Assembly (NCBI GenBank): GCA_031082285.1
Contig: JAVHLK010000032.1
Span: forward strand, 1-37,874
Reading direction: 5' to 3'
From: Desulfomonilaceae bacterium
Lineage (GTDB): Bacteria; Desulfobacterota; Desulfomonilia; Desulfomonilales; Desulfomonilaceae
Length of the DNA: 37,874 bases
Position 1 is the first letter of the stretch; the number at the start of each line of letters is the position of its first letter. The position numbers were made by a program, and so were the translations under genes. Of this stretch, positions 22,134 to 30,054 are shown piece after piece. The notes beneath the pieces were generated by a model. That model saw only the letters and a list, made by a program, of their open reading frames with translations, was not told the DNA's origin and did not search any database.

Positions 22134-22625
22134 TCATCCGGACCTTTGCCTTGTTTCCTCGTGCGGGAGAAATTTCGACAGCGGCCCGGTCAGCGTGAGG
22201 ATCACTCTCTCCAGGACAATGGACTTTGACCGGCCGTCTGTTCCCTGGCGCTGCAGGATTCCTTCAACGGTAATCATCTCACTGGTAAGGATAGACCGGG
22301 CGTAGTCCTTTTGGGCCTTGGGAAATGCCACTACATCCAACAGTCCCGTCTCGTCTTCCATGGTGATGAACATGACCCGCCGGCCCGATCGAGTGGGCGG
22401 CGTGTGCACGATTACCAGTATTCCGGTCACCCGGACCCGGCTTTCCGAAGGGATACGGCGCAGGTCTTGTGCCGTGACCACGCCGTGTGCGGCAAGACGG
22501 GGTCTCAGACCGGTCAGCGGGTGTGCGTGACAGAAGACGCTCATTGACGCGGCCTCGTTGTAGGCCTTTACGAGCGTGCCGTCCGACATTTCCCGGATGG
22601 GGTCGTCAGGCATTGGCCACCTCAC
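22134..22625 (-). CDS. Detached C-terminal OB-fold domain of DnaE2-type polymerase
   Basis: The 163-residue protein corresponds to the C-terminal part of error-prone polymerase DnaE2: a linker (EMSDGTLVKAYNEAASMSVFCHAHPLTGLRPRLAAHGVV), then the OB fold (RVRVTGILVIVHTPPTRSGRRVMFITMEDETGLLDVVAF, QRQGTDGRSKSIVLERV). In most bacteria this is continuous with the polymerase. Here it is a separate frame that overlaps the polymerase stop by 20 bp, with its own ATG at 22625. The break falls in the linker between helix-hairpin-helix and OB domains and no residues seem lost, which favours a real split with coupled translation over a fresh frameshift, though the latter cannot be excluded. Confidence 0.8.
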   Translation of the reverse strand: MRWPMPDDPIREMSDGTLVKAYNEAASMSVFCHAHPLTGLRPRLAAHGVVTAQDLRRIPSESRVRVTGILVIVHTPPTRSGRRVMFITMEDETGLLDVVAFPKAQKDYARSILTSEMITVEGILQRQGTDGRSKSIVLERVILTLTGPLSKFLPHEETRQRSG

Positions 22626-25206
22626 GTATCAACTCCCACTCTTGCCCCTCGAGCCCTTCCAGGGCGCCCGCCATTGAGAGAACATTCACAATGCGGTCCG
22701 GAAGAGGGAGCCGGGAGAGAAATTCTTCCCGACTGCGAAAGGGGCCTCTTTTTTTACGTTCGGCAACGATTCGTCGGGCCATTGCCGGCCCCACGCCGTT
22801 GACCACCACCAGGGGAGCCCGGATACCGGAACCATCCGCCTCGTATTCCGTGCCGCCGGCATTTATGTGAGGAGGATAGACCGGTATTCCTCGTCGCCGA
22901 GCTTCATTGAGCATCACCGACGGAGGATAGGACCCCACATGGCCGGCATTGAGAAGCCCCAGGTAGAATGCCTGCGGATGATGGGCCTTCAAATAGGCGC
23001 TCTGATAGGTAATGTGAGCAAAAGACGCTGCGTGGGCCTTGCAGAAGCCATAGGAAGCCAGTGTGGATGCTTGCTGAAAGACCTTCTCCGCCAGAGACCT
23101 GCCGTGCCCCTTAGAGATCGCACCCTGGATGAATTGCTGCTTGAGCCGGTCCATCGTCTTGGATTTCCTGTCCTTGGTCATGGCTCGCCGAAAGGCGTCA
23201 GCCTCGGCATAGGACAAGCCCGCGAAGATGTGTACGATACGCAACACCTGCTCCTGAAAGAGAAATACTCCGAACGTTTCGGCAAGAACAGGGGTGAGGT
23301 CCTCGTGGGGAATCCGGATCGGCTCCTCACCGTGCCGTCTCTTCAGATAGACCTCCACCATGTTTCCGGTAACCGGCCCAGGTCGGAACAGAGAGATTTC
23401 GGATATCAAGTCTCCGAAGTTCGTTGGTTGAAGGCGTCCCAGCAGGTTCCGTTGACCGGGTGACTCAAGCTGAAAGATTCCGATGCTTTCCGTGCTGCGG
23501 AGAAGAGCATAGGTCTTGCGGTCATCGAGCGGCATCCGGTCCATATCCAAAACCACCCCTTTGTCTTTGAGGATTTCCAATGCCTTACGAATCGCGGTAT
23601 GCATGCGAAGTCCCAATAGATCCAGTTTCAGCAGCCCCAACGCATCCACGTCGTCCTTGTCCAGATGTCCTACCGGCAGTCCTTTGGGAGAAGATCCCAC
23701 GGGAGTCCATGACTTGATGTCGTCCGGCGCCACGATGACCCCTCCCAAGTGCACCGAACTCTGAAACGGGAGATTCGTCAATTTCGCGGCCACCTCAATG
23801 AGCCTACCCTCATGATGAAGAGGTGAATCCTTCAGTTCGGGCAAGTCTTCCAGAGCCGCATTCAGGTCCCGGCCTCGCAGAGACCAGGGAAGACACGAGG
23901 CAAGGCGGTCAATCTCGTCCAAGGGATACCCCAGGGCGCGGGCCGCCAAGCGTACGGCGCTGCGTACCTTGAACGTATGAATCGTGCACACCATGGCCGT
24001 TCGGCGTGGAAAAAGGTTCATGGTGTGGTGAATGACTTCATCCCTGCGGTCCGAATCGAAATCCAGGTCGATGTCGGGCATGTCTCCCCGCCCTTCATTA
24101 ATGAAACGTTCAAAGAGCAGGTTATGAGCCAACGGGTCCACGCCTCCGAGGAGAAGGTGCACCACCAGGCTGCCGGCGGCCGATCCCCGGACGCTGTGAC
24201 GGATGCCTCGGTTTCGGGCAAAATCCACCACCATTTTGACAAGGAGGAAGAAATCGGACAATTCCAACTTGTCGATCGCGGCCGTTTCACGGTCAAATTG
24301 TCGCAAGTAAGCCGGCGGGACCGGCCGATGAAGTCTGGACAGTTCTTTCAAACAAAGCGAGGAAAGCTTCCTCGATGCTTCCTCGGGCCTTTGCAACGAG
24401 GGAGGGTGGAGTTTTCCCACCGGGAGAGAGAATTCTCGGCAGAGTGTCGCAATATAACCGGTATTTTCAATGGCTTGGGGATAGGGGATCTTTCGTTTCA
24501 TCTCCTCGCCGGATGCCAAAAAAAACCGGTCACTGGGCAAGGACCTCACTTTTCTGTGATGGTGCCGCTCTTGGATGCCGATCATGGTCCGGTGAATGAG
24601 GTAGTCTCGTGGGTTGAGGAAAGCCACGGCGTTGGATGCCGCTACGGGAAGATGAAGTTGCGAGGCCAACTGAAAGGCTCGTTCCATGATCCCCGGATCC
24701 GCGGGATGATCGTGATTCTGAAGAACAACGAAGAGGTGCTCAGGGTTGTGAAGAATCTCCTTGAGTTCCAGAAGCTTGAAGCGAGCCGCATCAATCCTGC
24801 CCCTTTCCAAGGCGGATCGGATGCCGGAGCCTCTGCCGCCGGCCAGGCACACGAGACCGTTGGACCAGTGGTTCAAATCCTGTTTCGAAACAGGGTGTTG
24901 CGGGGACGTCCCGCCTTCGAAGGCAACCGACAAGAGCCTGCAGAGATTGCCGTATCCTGCAAAATCCGTCGCGAGCAGTGTTACGAAAGAGCCGTCCCAG
25001 AGGGAGAGTCTTGCACCGACAATAGGTTGAATGCCGGCCCTTACGGCCGCCTTGTAGAATCTCACCGCACCATAGAGACCGTCATCGGTGAGGGCAACGG
25101 CCTGCTGGCCCAGAGCGGCAACTTGCCGGACCAGGTCCTCGGGGTCGAATGTCCCCCAGAGAAAAGAATAGGCGCTTTGCACCTCAAGATGTACAAACGT
25201 ATCCAT
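22606..25206 (-). CDS. dnaE2: DnaE2/ImuC-type error-prone DNA polymerase III alpha, lacking fused OB domain
   Basis: The 866-residue C-family polymerase has an N-terminal PHP domain (VHLEVQSAYSFLWGTFDPEDL), palm catalytic Asps D380 and D382 in PDIDLDFD and D529 in LLKLDLLGL, the fingers (YGFCKAHAASFAHITYQSAYLKAHHP) and helix-hairpin-helix motifs (VNGVGPAMARRIVAERKKRGPF). The PHP metal motif HxH is replaced by HLEVQ, so proofreading by PHP is unlikely. DnaE2 performs damage-tolerant, mutagenic synthesis with ImuA/ImuB, neither of which is here. Start ATG 25206 is chosen because the family begins with the PHP strand; the frame is open further upstream through repeat DNA. lexA lies 204 bp upstream on the same strand. 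Confidence 0.9.
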   Translation of the reverse strand: MDTFVHLEVQSAYSFLWGTFDPEDLVRQVAALGQQAVALTDDGLYGAVRFYKAAVRAGIQPIVGARLSLWDGSFVTLLATDFAGYGNLCRLLSVAFEGGTSPQHPVSKQDLNHWSNGLVCLAGGRGSGIRSALERGRIDAARFKLLELKEILHNPEHLFVVLQNHDHPADPGIMERAFQLASQLHLPVAASNAVAFLNPRDYLIHRTMIGIQERHHHRKVRSLPSDRFFLASGEEMKRKIPYPQAIENTGYIATLCREFSLPVGKLHPPSLQRPEEASRKLSSLCLKELSRLHRPVPPAYLRQFDRETAAIDKLELSDFFLLVKMVVDFARNRGIRHSVRGSAAGSLVVHLLLGGVDPLAHNLLFERFINEGRGDMPDIDLDFDSDRRDEVIHHTMNLFPRRTAMVCTIHTFKVRSAVRLAARALGYPLDEIDRLASCLPWSLRGRDLNAALEDLPELKDSPLHHEGRLIEVAAKLTNLPFQSSVHLGGVIVAPDDIKSWTPVGSSPKGLPVGHLDKDDVDALGLLKLDLLGLRMHTAIRKALEILKDKGVVLDMDRMPLDDRKTYALLRSTESIGIFQLESPGQRNLLGRLQPTNFGDLISEISLFRPGPVTGNMVEVYLKRRHGEEPIRIPHEDLTPVLAETFGVFLFQEQVLRIVHIFAGLSYAEADAFRRAMTKDRKSKTMDRLKQQFIQGAISKGHGRSLAEKVFQQASTLASYGFCKAHAASFAHITYQSAYLKAHHPQAFYLGLLNAGHVGSYPPSVMLNEARRRGIPVYPPHINAGGTEYEADGSGIRAPLVVVNGVGPAMARRIVAERKKRGPFRSREEFLSRLPLPDRIVNVLSMAGALEGLEGQEWELIREVANA

Positions 25207-25285
25207 GGCTTTCTTTCGTGAACTGTTCGCATCACCATGTATGTGTCCAAAGCCGGCCGGCGAGACTCCTGTCCCACCAGACCGT

Positions 25286-25396
25286 AGGGTCCCGCGGAAC
25301 GCGGGATACCCGCCGTCTCTCCGGCGAACCGCCATCCCTCTCGTTCCCGCGCTCTGCCTGGGAATGCCTGTCAGCCGGGCTCTGCCCGGTCTCGGC
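25286..25396. repeat. REP-like cluster between lexA and dnaE2
   Basis: GTCCCGCGGAACGCGGGA and TCGTTCCCGCGCTCTGCCTGGGAA, followed by CCGGGCTCTGCCCGG, repeat the family seen at 8555 and 12393. They occupy most of the 204-bp gap. Confidence 0.6.
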
Positions 25397-25409
25397 GGTT
25401 CATTTTTCT

Positions 25410-26045
25410 TCACGACCTCGGGCGGATCAGCCCGATGAGCCTTCCCAGGATCCTTATCTTCGATCGTTCCTTTCCTTCAAAGACAAAGGGCCGATATTGG
25501 GGATTGGCCGGGTGCAACTCCACAGTCCCGTTGCGCCGCCGGAATACTTTGAGCGTGGCTTCGGGCTCCAGATCCTCAACCTGGACGGCGACGATCTGAC
25601 CGTCCTCCGCGTCGTCCTGTGGCCGTATGATGGCCAGGTCGCCATCGCGGATCTGGGCGTCTATCATGGAATCTCCCTTAATCCTGAGGGCAAAGGCTTG
25701 CCCGTGTCCGAACAGCGCGGGATCGACGGGAAGGTCGTCCTCCTTGTTTTCTTCCGCCAAGATGGGAGTGCCCGCCGCGATCTGTCCCACCAGCGGAATG
25801 GATGGAGGCGACGGCCTGCCGACGAGATCCCAAGCCTTGGGGGTGAGCTTCCAGGTCCGTTTCTTACCGGGCATTCTCTCCAGATATCCCCCTGTTTCCA
25901 GGGCCTCGAGATGTTTGTGCATGCTGCCGGCCGATGAGCGTTCCACGCCTTGGCAGATTTCCCTCACTGATGGGGGAACGCCTTCCCGGGCTTGAAAATT
26001 CCCGAAGAACTCGAGGATTTCTTTTTTTACGGTTGTGATCTTCAT
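25410..26045 (-). CDS. lexA: LexA repressor
   Basis: The 211-residue SOS repressor has an N-terminal winged helix (VPPSVREICQGVERSSAGSMHKHLEALE) and a C-terminal S24 peptidase domain: cleavage site A91-G92 in GQIAAGTP, catalytic Ser126 in KGDSMID and Lys166 in EATLKVF. RecA-stimulated self-cleavage releases the regulon. Its own promoter carries a perfect GAAC-N4-GTTC box between -35 and -10. Start ATG 26045 was preferred over upstream in-frame starts because it begins the family-typical MKITTVKKEILEFF and sits at the predicted transcription start, implying a leaderless mRNA. The error-prone polymerase gene lies downstream and is probably under LexA control. Confidence 0.95.
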   Translation of the reverse strand: MKITTVKKEILEFFGNFQAREGVPPSVREICQGVERSSAGSMHKHLEALETGGYLERMPGKKRTWKLTPKAWDLVGRPSPPSIPLVGQIAAGTPILAEENKEDDLPVDPALFGHGQAFALRIKGDSMIDAQIRDGDLAIIRPQDDAEDGQIVAVQVEDLEPEATLKVFRRRNGTVELHPANPQYRPFVFEGKERSKIRILGRLIGLIRPRS

Positions 26046-26051
26046 ACTCGG

Positions 26052-26080
26052 AGTATAGGGAACATTTGTTCTCTTGGCAA
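26052..26080 (-). promoter_or_regulatory. lexA promoter with SOS box
   Basis: The minus strand reads TTGCCA-N17-TATACT (-35 at 26080-26075, -10 at 26057-26052). The spacer contains GAACAAATGTTC (26071-26060), the GAAC-N4-GTTC LexA box known from Gram-positive bacteria and some others. A second 13-bp palindrome, ATACTC-G-GAGTAT (26044-26056), overlaps the -10 and the start codon. Confidence 0.88.
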
Positions 26081-26177
26081 GAAAAAAAGTGAATCGCACC
26101 GGCGAGTATTCAGCCGGCCGAGACCTGCACAGCCCCATAGTAAGCCTTCGCGATCACAAAAAACGGCCCGCGGCCAT

Positions 26178-26206
26178 TTGCCTATGGGTCGCACACCAAG
26201 TAATAT
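26178..26206 (+). promoter_or_regulatory. Promoter of the GlsB/YeaQ-like gene
   Basis: TTGCCT-N17-TAATAT (26178-26183, 26201-26206), ending 21 nt before the ATG at 26228. Confidence 0.65.
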
Positions 26207-26227
26207 GAATAACGAAAGGAGACGACC

Positions 26228-26470
26228 ATGGGCCTCATTGTTTTCCTCATAATTGGACTTATCGCGGGCTGGTTGGCTCAATTGATCATGAAGGGTCGAG
26301 GAGCCGGCCTGGTAGTGAACCTTGTGGTGGGAGTCATCGGGGCATTCATCGGAGGGCACGTCCTGGGGCTTCTCGGAGTGTCCCTCCACGGCTTTATTGG
26401 ATCGGTTATCACGGCAACCGTCGGCGCGATTGTCTTGCTGTTCATAGTGGGAGTATTGAAGAGAGCCTGA
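26228..26470 (+). CDS. GlsB/YeaQ/YmgE family small membrane protein
   Basis: The 80-residue protein is almost entirely hydrophobic with three membrane helices and Gly-rich turns (LIAGWLAQLIMKGRGAGLVVNLVVGVIGAFIGG), the hallmark of the 'transglycosylase-associated' GlsB/YeaQ family. These are stress-induced inner-membrane proteins of unknown biochemical role. The ribosome-binding site AAAGGAG lies 6 nt upstream and a good promoter precedes it. It is transcribed divergently from lexA (183 bp apart). Length is typical. Confidence 0.93.
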   Translation: MGLIVFLIIGLIAGWLAQLIMKGRGAGLVVNLVVGVIGAFIGGHVLGLLGVSLHGFIGSVITATVGAIVLLFIVGVLKRA

Positions 26471-26549
26471 AGGTGCGATTCATCGCAGCCGTCCGGAACT
26501 CAGGGTTCATTCTTGGATCGTGTATTGGTCTGCGCACCACGGGGCAGCG

Positions 26550-27320
26550 CTATGCGAACGCAACCGTGACCCGGGTACCTGGTGCTACGCCCAACTTCCG
26601 CGAGGCATTGCCCCTGGCGATTGCGATTTCCAACAGGCCGAAACTGTTGACCAAAGCAACCGGTCGACCCTCACAGGCCTCGTCGAAATACTGACTTACC
26701 CGGGAAATACTCACACCTGCCGTCCTTATCGATGCCACAGGCTCGGAAAGCATTCCTGCATCGATATTCGTGGTGAGATTGCCGAAACGGTCGATATGGA
26801 TCACTTCTCCTTCCACCCCCTGCTCAGTAATCACCGGTGAAGGCACGGGTACCATCACCGGATCGTGGATCCGCGTCCCGACGGATTCCAAGGTCTTGCC
26901 GGCGGACAGATGGGCCGCAACCGGTGCAAACACGTCTCTGCCGTGAAATGTGGGATGAGGGTTCGGAAGCATGTACCGGGTATTCTCGATCCGACGAGCT
27001 TCCCATGAACTGCTCTCGGCAAGCACCAGTGAAAAGAGACCGTTATCCGGACCGACGTACAATTGATCTCCGGCCTTCAAAGCCATTCCACGTCGATCAC
27101 TCCCCACTCCAGGGTCTACCACTGCAATGTGAATCGTGCCCGCGGGAAAGTACCGGGAGATGCCCTTTAACACCAGTGCGGCGTGCAACACGGAATAAGG
27201 CTCGATGTCATGGGTGACGTCGATGAGTCGCACCGAAGGATTGATTTGCAGAACGACGCCCTTCATCTGGGCGACAAATCCGTCCCGAGTCCCGAAATCC
27301 GTTGTGAGCGTGAGCACCAT
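26550..27320 (-). CDS. S-adenosyl-L-methionine hydrolase (adenosine-forming), DUF62/SAM hydroxide adenosyltransferase family
   Basis: The 256-residue protein carries the family's ordered motifs: TLTTDFGTRDGFVAQMKG at the N-terminus, DVTHDIEPYSV, HIAVVDPGVGSDRRG, YVGPDNGLFS, HPTFHGRDVFAPVAAHL and IDRFGNLTTNI. Members convert SAM to adenosine and methionine with a water-derived hydroxide; chlorinase and fluorinase relatives share the fold, but the loops that mark halogenases are not apparent. ATG 27320 is used; TTG 27326 is an in-frame alternative. The gene is convergent with the GlsB-like gene and divergent from comF. Confidence 0.93.
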   Translation of the reverse strand: MVLTLTTDFGTRDGFVAQMKGVVLQINPSVRLIDVTHDIEPYSVLHAALVLKGISRYFPAGTIHIAVVDPGVGSDRRGMALKAGDQLYVGPDNGLFSLVLAESSSWEARRIENTRYMLPNPHPTFHGRDVFAPVAAHLSAGKTLESVGTRIHDPVMVPVPSPVITEQGVEGEVIHIDRFGNLTTNIDAGMLSEPVASIRTAGVSISRVSQYFDEACEGRPVALVNSFGLLEIAIARGNASRKLGVAPGTRVTVAFA

Positions 27321-27569
27321 AGTCAACCCGTTCAGGACCTCCGGTCAGTAGAGTCTTGCCGAGCGGCGAGTAGAGCGTATCTCTTTTGACCGCGATCAGT
27401 CAAACAAATCAACCCCTCACGTCTTGTCTTGTGGTAGAGTAATCTCGGCGACCCAAGAACCGGTACCGGATTGTGCATTATGGCAATGGACTGTGAGGAG
27501 TTTGAGCGGGTCGATCCCTCGAAGCATCGATTCCGGCGGTTCGGTTGCCCGATCAGAGTGAGTCCGGCC

Positions 27570-28400
27570 ATGGAAAAGCTAAGACAGGCGGCACGTGACC
27601 CGGGAAGGGTCATTCGAATCTTCGGACGCGGATTGTCGGCCCTTGTCCGCGCCGCGTCGGACCTGGCATTTCCGGCCTCCTGCGCGTTCTGCGGAGAACC
27701 TCTCAGCGAGCCCAGCCTGTCTCTGTGCGCCGACTGTTGCGATCGGGTCGGGCGAATCGACGCCCCGTTTTGTGACAGGTGCGGGCGTAGTTTCGACGGA
27801 CTCCAAACGAACGGCCATGTCTGCGGTTCGTGCATGGTGAAGCCCCCGCCTTACGGAAAAGCCAGGTACGCAGTGAGGTACGAAGGTGATTTCAGAAAGG
27901 CGTTTATCGATTTCAAATTTCATGGGGCCTTGCATCTCGGCAACGTTCTCAGCCGGTTTCTGACCGAGGCGTATCAGTCTCACTTCGCGGGTTCACCCGT
28001 CGACGTCATCGTTCCCGTACCGCTTCACCCCAAAAGACTGTGCGCGAGAGGGCACAATCAAGTGGTGATTCTTGGTGAGAAGTTGTCACGCGCGTCGGGG
28101 ATTCCTCTGGCACGAACGTGCCTCGAGAAGACTCACAACAGGCAGCCTCAGGTCGGACTGTCCAGGAGAGAGCGTGCGGTCAACGTGCGCGGGTCTTTCA
28201 GAACGGCCCGGGCGGGCATGATCGCGGGGAGGAAGATTCTCCTCATCGATGATGTCGCCACCACCGGAGCCACCGTGACCGAAGCCGCGAAGACTATGAT
28301 GCGGAGCGGCGCGTCTCGCGTGGATGTCCTGGTGTTGGCTTTACGGCCGCTTTTTTCCCACGGGCCTGCTGGACCTGAAGCCGATGGGGCGAACGTTTAA
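27570..28400 (+). CDS. comF: ComF family phosphoribosyltransferase-like protein
   Basis: The protein has an N-terminal zinc-ribbon-like Cys set (CAFCGEPL, CADCC, FCDRCGRSF, CGSC) and a C-terminal type I phosphoribosyltransferase domain with VDVIVPVPLHPKRLCARGHNQ and the PRPP loop ILLIDDVATTGATVTEA. ComF homologues take part in DNA uptake or, more generally, nucleotide metabolism; the biochemical role is unsettled. The start is uncertain: ATG 27570 gives 276 residues, close to the family length, while ATG 27480 or 27486 adds about 30 residues of no family similarity. No other competence gene is near. Confidence 0.88.
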   Translation: MEKLRQAARDPGRVIRIFGRGLSALVRAASDLAFPASCAFCGEPLSEPSLSLCADCCDRVGRIDAPFCDRCGRSFDGLQTNGHVCGSCMVKPPPYGKARYAVRYEGDFRKAFIDFKFHGALHLGNVLSRFLTEAYQSHFAGSPVDVIVPVPLHPKRLCARGHNQVVILGEKLSRASGIPLARTCLEKTHNRQPQVGLSRRERAVNVRGSFRTARAGMIAGRKILLIDDVATTGATVTEAAKTMMRSGASRVDVLVLALRPLFSHGPAGPEADGANV

Positions 28401-28459
28401 GTGACGCGGATGCCGAACAGGCGAGAATGTCATTAAGATTAGCCGGTGAGTAATCAGAC

Positions 28460-28493
28460 GCTCCCGGCCCGGGCAGAGTCCGGGAACGAGAGG
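28460..28493. repeat. REP-like unit, inverted orientation
   Basis: CTCCCGGCCCGGGCAGAGTCC followed by GGGAACGAGAGG is the reverse complement form of the unit at 12430 and 25337. It lies in the 150-bp leader of the next gene, where I find no convincing promoter. Confidence 0.5.
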
Positions 28494-28550
28494 GCAATGA
28501 CGTGATTTCGGAGCCGTGTGGATGAAACACACACAACGAGGAGGCGAACG

Positions 28551-30020
28551 ATGGCTTTGATGACGCCGGAGGCTTTTGAGGATAGCCTGAAGAAGCTGAA
28601 ACCCAGAGTGTTCATGAACGGCAAGCGCGTAGAGAGCGTGCTGGACAATCCCAATACCCGAACGGTGGTCGAGTCCAACAAGGCGAGCTACGAGTGGGCT
28701 CTTGATCCCGTTTCCAGACCGATCATGACGTGCCATTCGCCGTTGATCGACGAGATCGTCAATCGTTACACCCACGTGAGTACCAGCGTGGATGACCTTG
28801 TGGCCAAAGCCCAGGCAGGCACGTTCACCGCGGAGCGACTGGGAACGTGCATCTACCGCTGCGTGGGATATGACGCGTTCCATTCCCTGGCGGCAACGAC
28901 CTGGGAAATGGACAGGGACCTGGGAACCGCGTACCATCCTCGTTTCCTCGATTACCTCAAGATGGTGCAGTCCAAGGATCTTTCAGTTGCCGGGGCGCTC
29001 ACCGAACCGCGCGGAAGCCGCCGGAAACGGGCGCTCGAATGGCCGGATCCTTATCTCTCCCTCAAGGTCGTGGAGCAAAAGAGCGACGGGATCGTGGTGA
29101 GAGGAGCCAAGATCAATATCAGCGGCGCGTTTGCGAGCCATGAACTGGTGGTGCTTCCCCAGTCTTCCCATCCTGAGGACGAAAAGGACTATGCCGTCGC
29201 GTTTGCGGTCCCGACCGACGCCGAGGGAATCACGTACGTGTGTCAATATTCGCCGTACTCCGCGGAACGGGATCAGGCGGACGACACGGAGGAACTGGGC
29301 AATCCTCGATTCGGCCAACGAGAGACCTCCATGGTGGTATTCGACAATGTCTTTGTTCCCTGGGAGCGGGTCTTTCACTGCGGAGAACCCAAGTACTCGG
29401 CAAGACTGGTCACGCGTTTTGCCAAGACTCACCGAATGACCTGCGGCGGCACGTGCAAAGTGGGGTTCATGAACCAGATCATTGGAGCCTGCAAGCTCAT
29501 CCAGGAGTACAAAGGACTGGACAAGGTGCCTCACATCAACGAACAGATCACTGAAATGGTGGTCCTCAGAGAGACCGGTCGGGCATGCGGCCTGGCGGCA
29601 GCGAGACTGGGGGCGGAAGATCCTCCCGGTTCGGGCGTGTTTCTACCCGATGAGGTCATGGGCAACGTCTCCAAGCTCAACATCTGCAACGCGTTCTGGC
29701 GAACCATGGCCTTGGCCGGCGACATCGGGGGCGGTCTGGTGGTGACCATGCCTTCCCTGAAAGACTTGAAGAACCCGGAAACCAAGGCTTATGTGGAAGA
29801 GTTCTTCAGCTTCGGTTCGGACGTACCGACCGAGAATATCCTCAAGGTTCACAAGCTGCTGCAGAACTGGACGGCAGGGCAACACGGCGTCGGAACCTGG
29901 CACGGCGCGGGTCCCGTGATGGCTCAGAAGATCATGCTGCAACGAGTGGTCAAGTTTGACCACGAAAAGGAGCTTGTGAAAAAGACTCTCAATCTGAAGG
30001 ATAAGGACACGCCGGAATAG
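28551..30020 (+). CDS. 4-hydroxybutyryl-CoA dehydratase / vinylacetyl-CoA isomerase family flavoprotein (HpaB superfamily)
   Basis: The 489-residue protein is colinear with 4-hydroxybutyryl-CoA dehydratase (AbfD), an FAD and [4Fe-4S] enzyme that dehydrates 4-hydroxybutyryl-CoA to crotonyl-CoA by a ketyl-radical route. C100-I-Y-R-C104 matches the first two cluster ligands (C99 and C103 of the clostridial enzyme), and H294 with a downstream Cys-Lys (C302-K303) the others. The segment H294-RMTCGGT-C302 is one residue longer than the clostridial motif as I recall it, and the catalytic Tyr position appears to be Cys298. Acyl-CoA-dehydrogenase-like fold marks (SGAFASHELVVLP, VFDNVFVPWERVF, TAGQHGVGTWHGAGP) are clear. 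Start 28551 is set by GAGGAGG 6 nt upstream. The exact substrate is uncertain. Confidence 0.82.
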   Translation: MALMTPEAFEDSLKKLKPRVFMNGKRVESVLDNPNTRTVVESNKASYEWALDPVSRPIMTCHSPLIDEIVNRYTHVSTSVDDLVAKAQAGTFTAERLGTCIYRCVGYDAFHSLAATTWEMDRDLGTAYHPRFLDYLKMVQSKDLSVAGALTEPRGSRRKRALEWPDPYLSLKVVEQKSDGIVVRGAKINISGAFASHELVVLPQSSHPEDEKDYAVAFAVPTDAEGITYVCQYSPYSAERDQADDTEELGNPRFGQRETSMVVFDNVFVPWERVFHCGEPKYSARLVTRFAKTHRMTCGGTCKVGFMNQIIGACKLIQEYKGLDKVPHINEQITEMVVLRETGRACGLAAARLGAEDPPGSGVFLPDEVMGNVSKLNICNAFWRTMALAGDIGGGLVVTMPSLKDLKNPETKAYVEEFFSFGSDVPTENILKVHKLLQNWTAGQHGVGTWHGAGPVMAQKIMLQRVVKFDHEKELVKKTLNLKDKDTPE

Positions 30021-30054
30021 GGGGTACTCCGGGCGTTGTCCGGGCGTGCCCGGG

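Noticed and set aside
23977-25221. 414-codon plus-strand frame
   Set aside because: Antisense shadow of the DnaE2-type polymerase.
25220-25228. GAAC-T-GTTC as an SOS box for dnaE2
   Set aside because: Spacing is 1 nt instead of 4; not a LexA box as seen at lexA.
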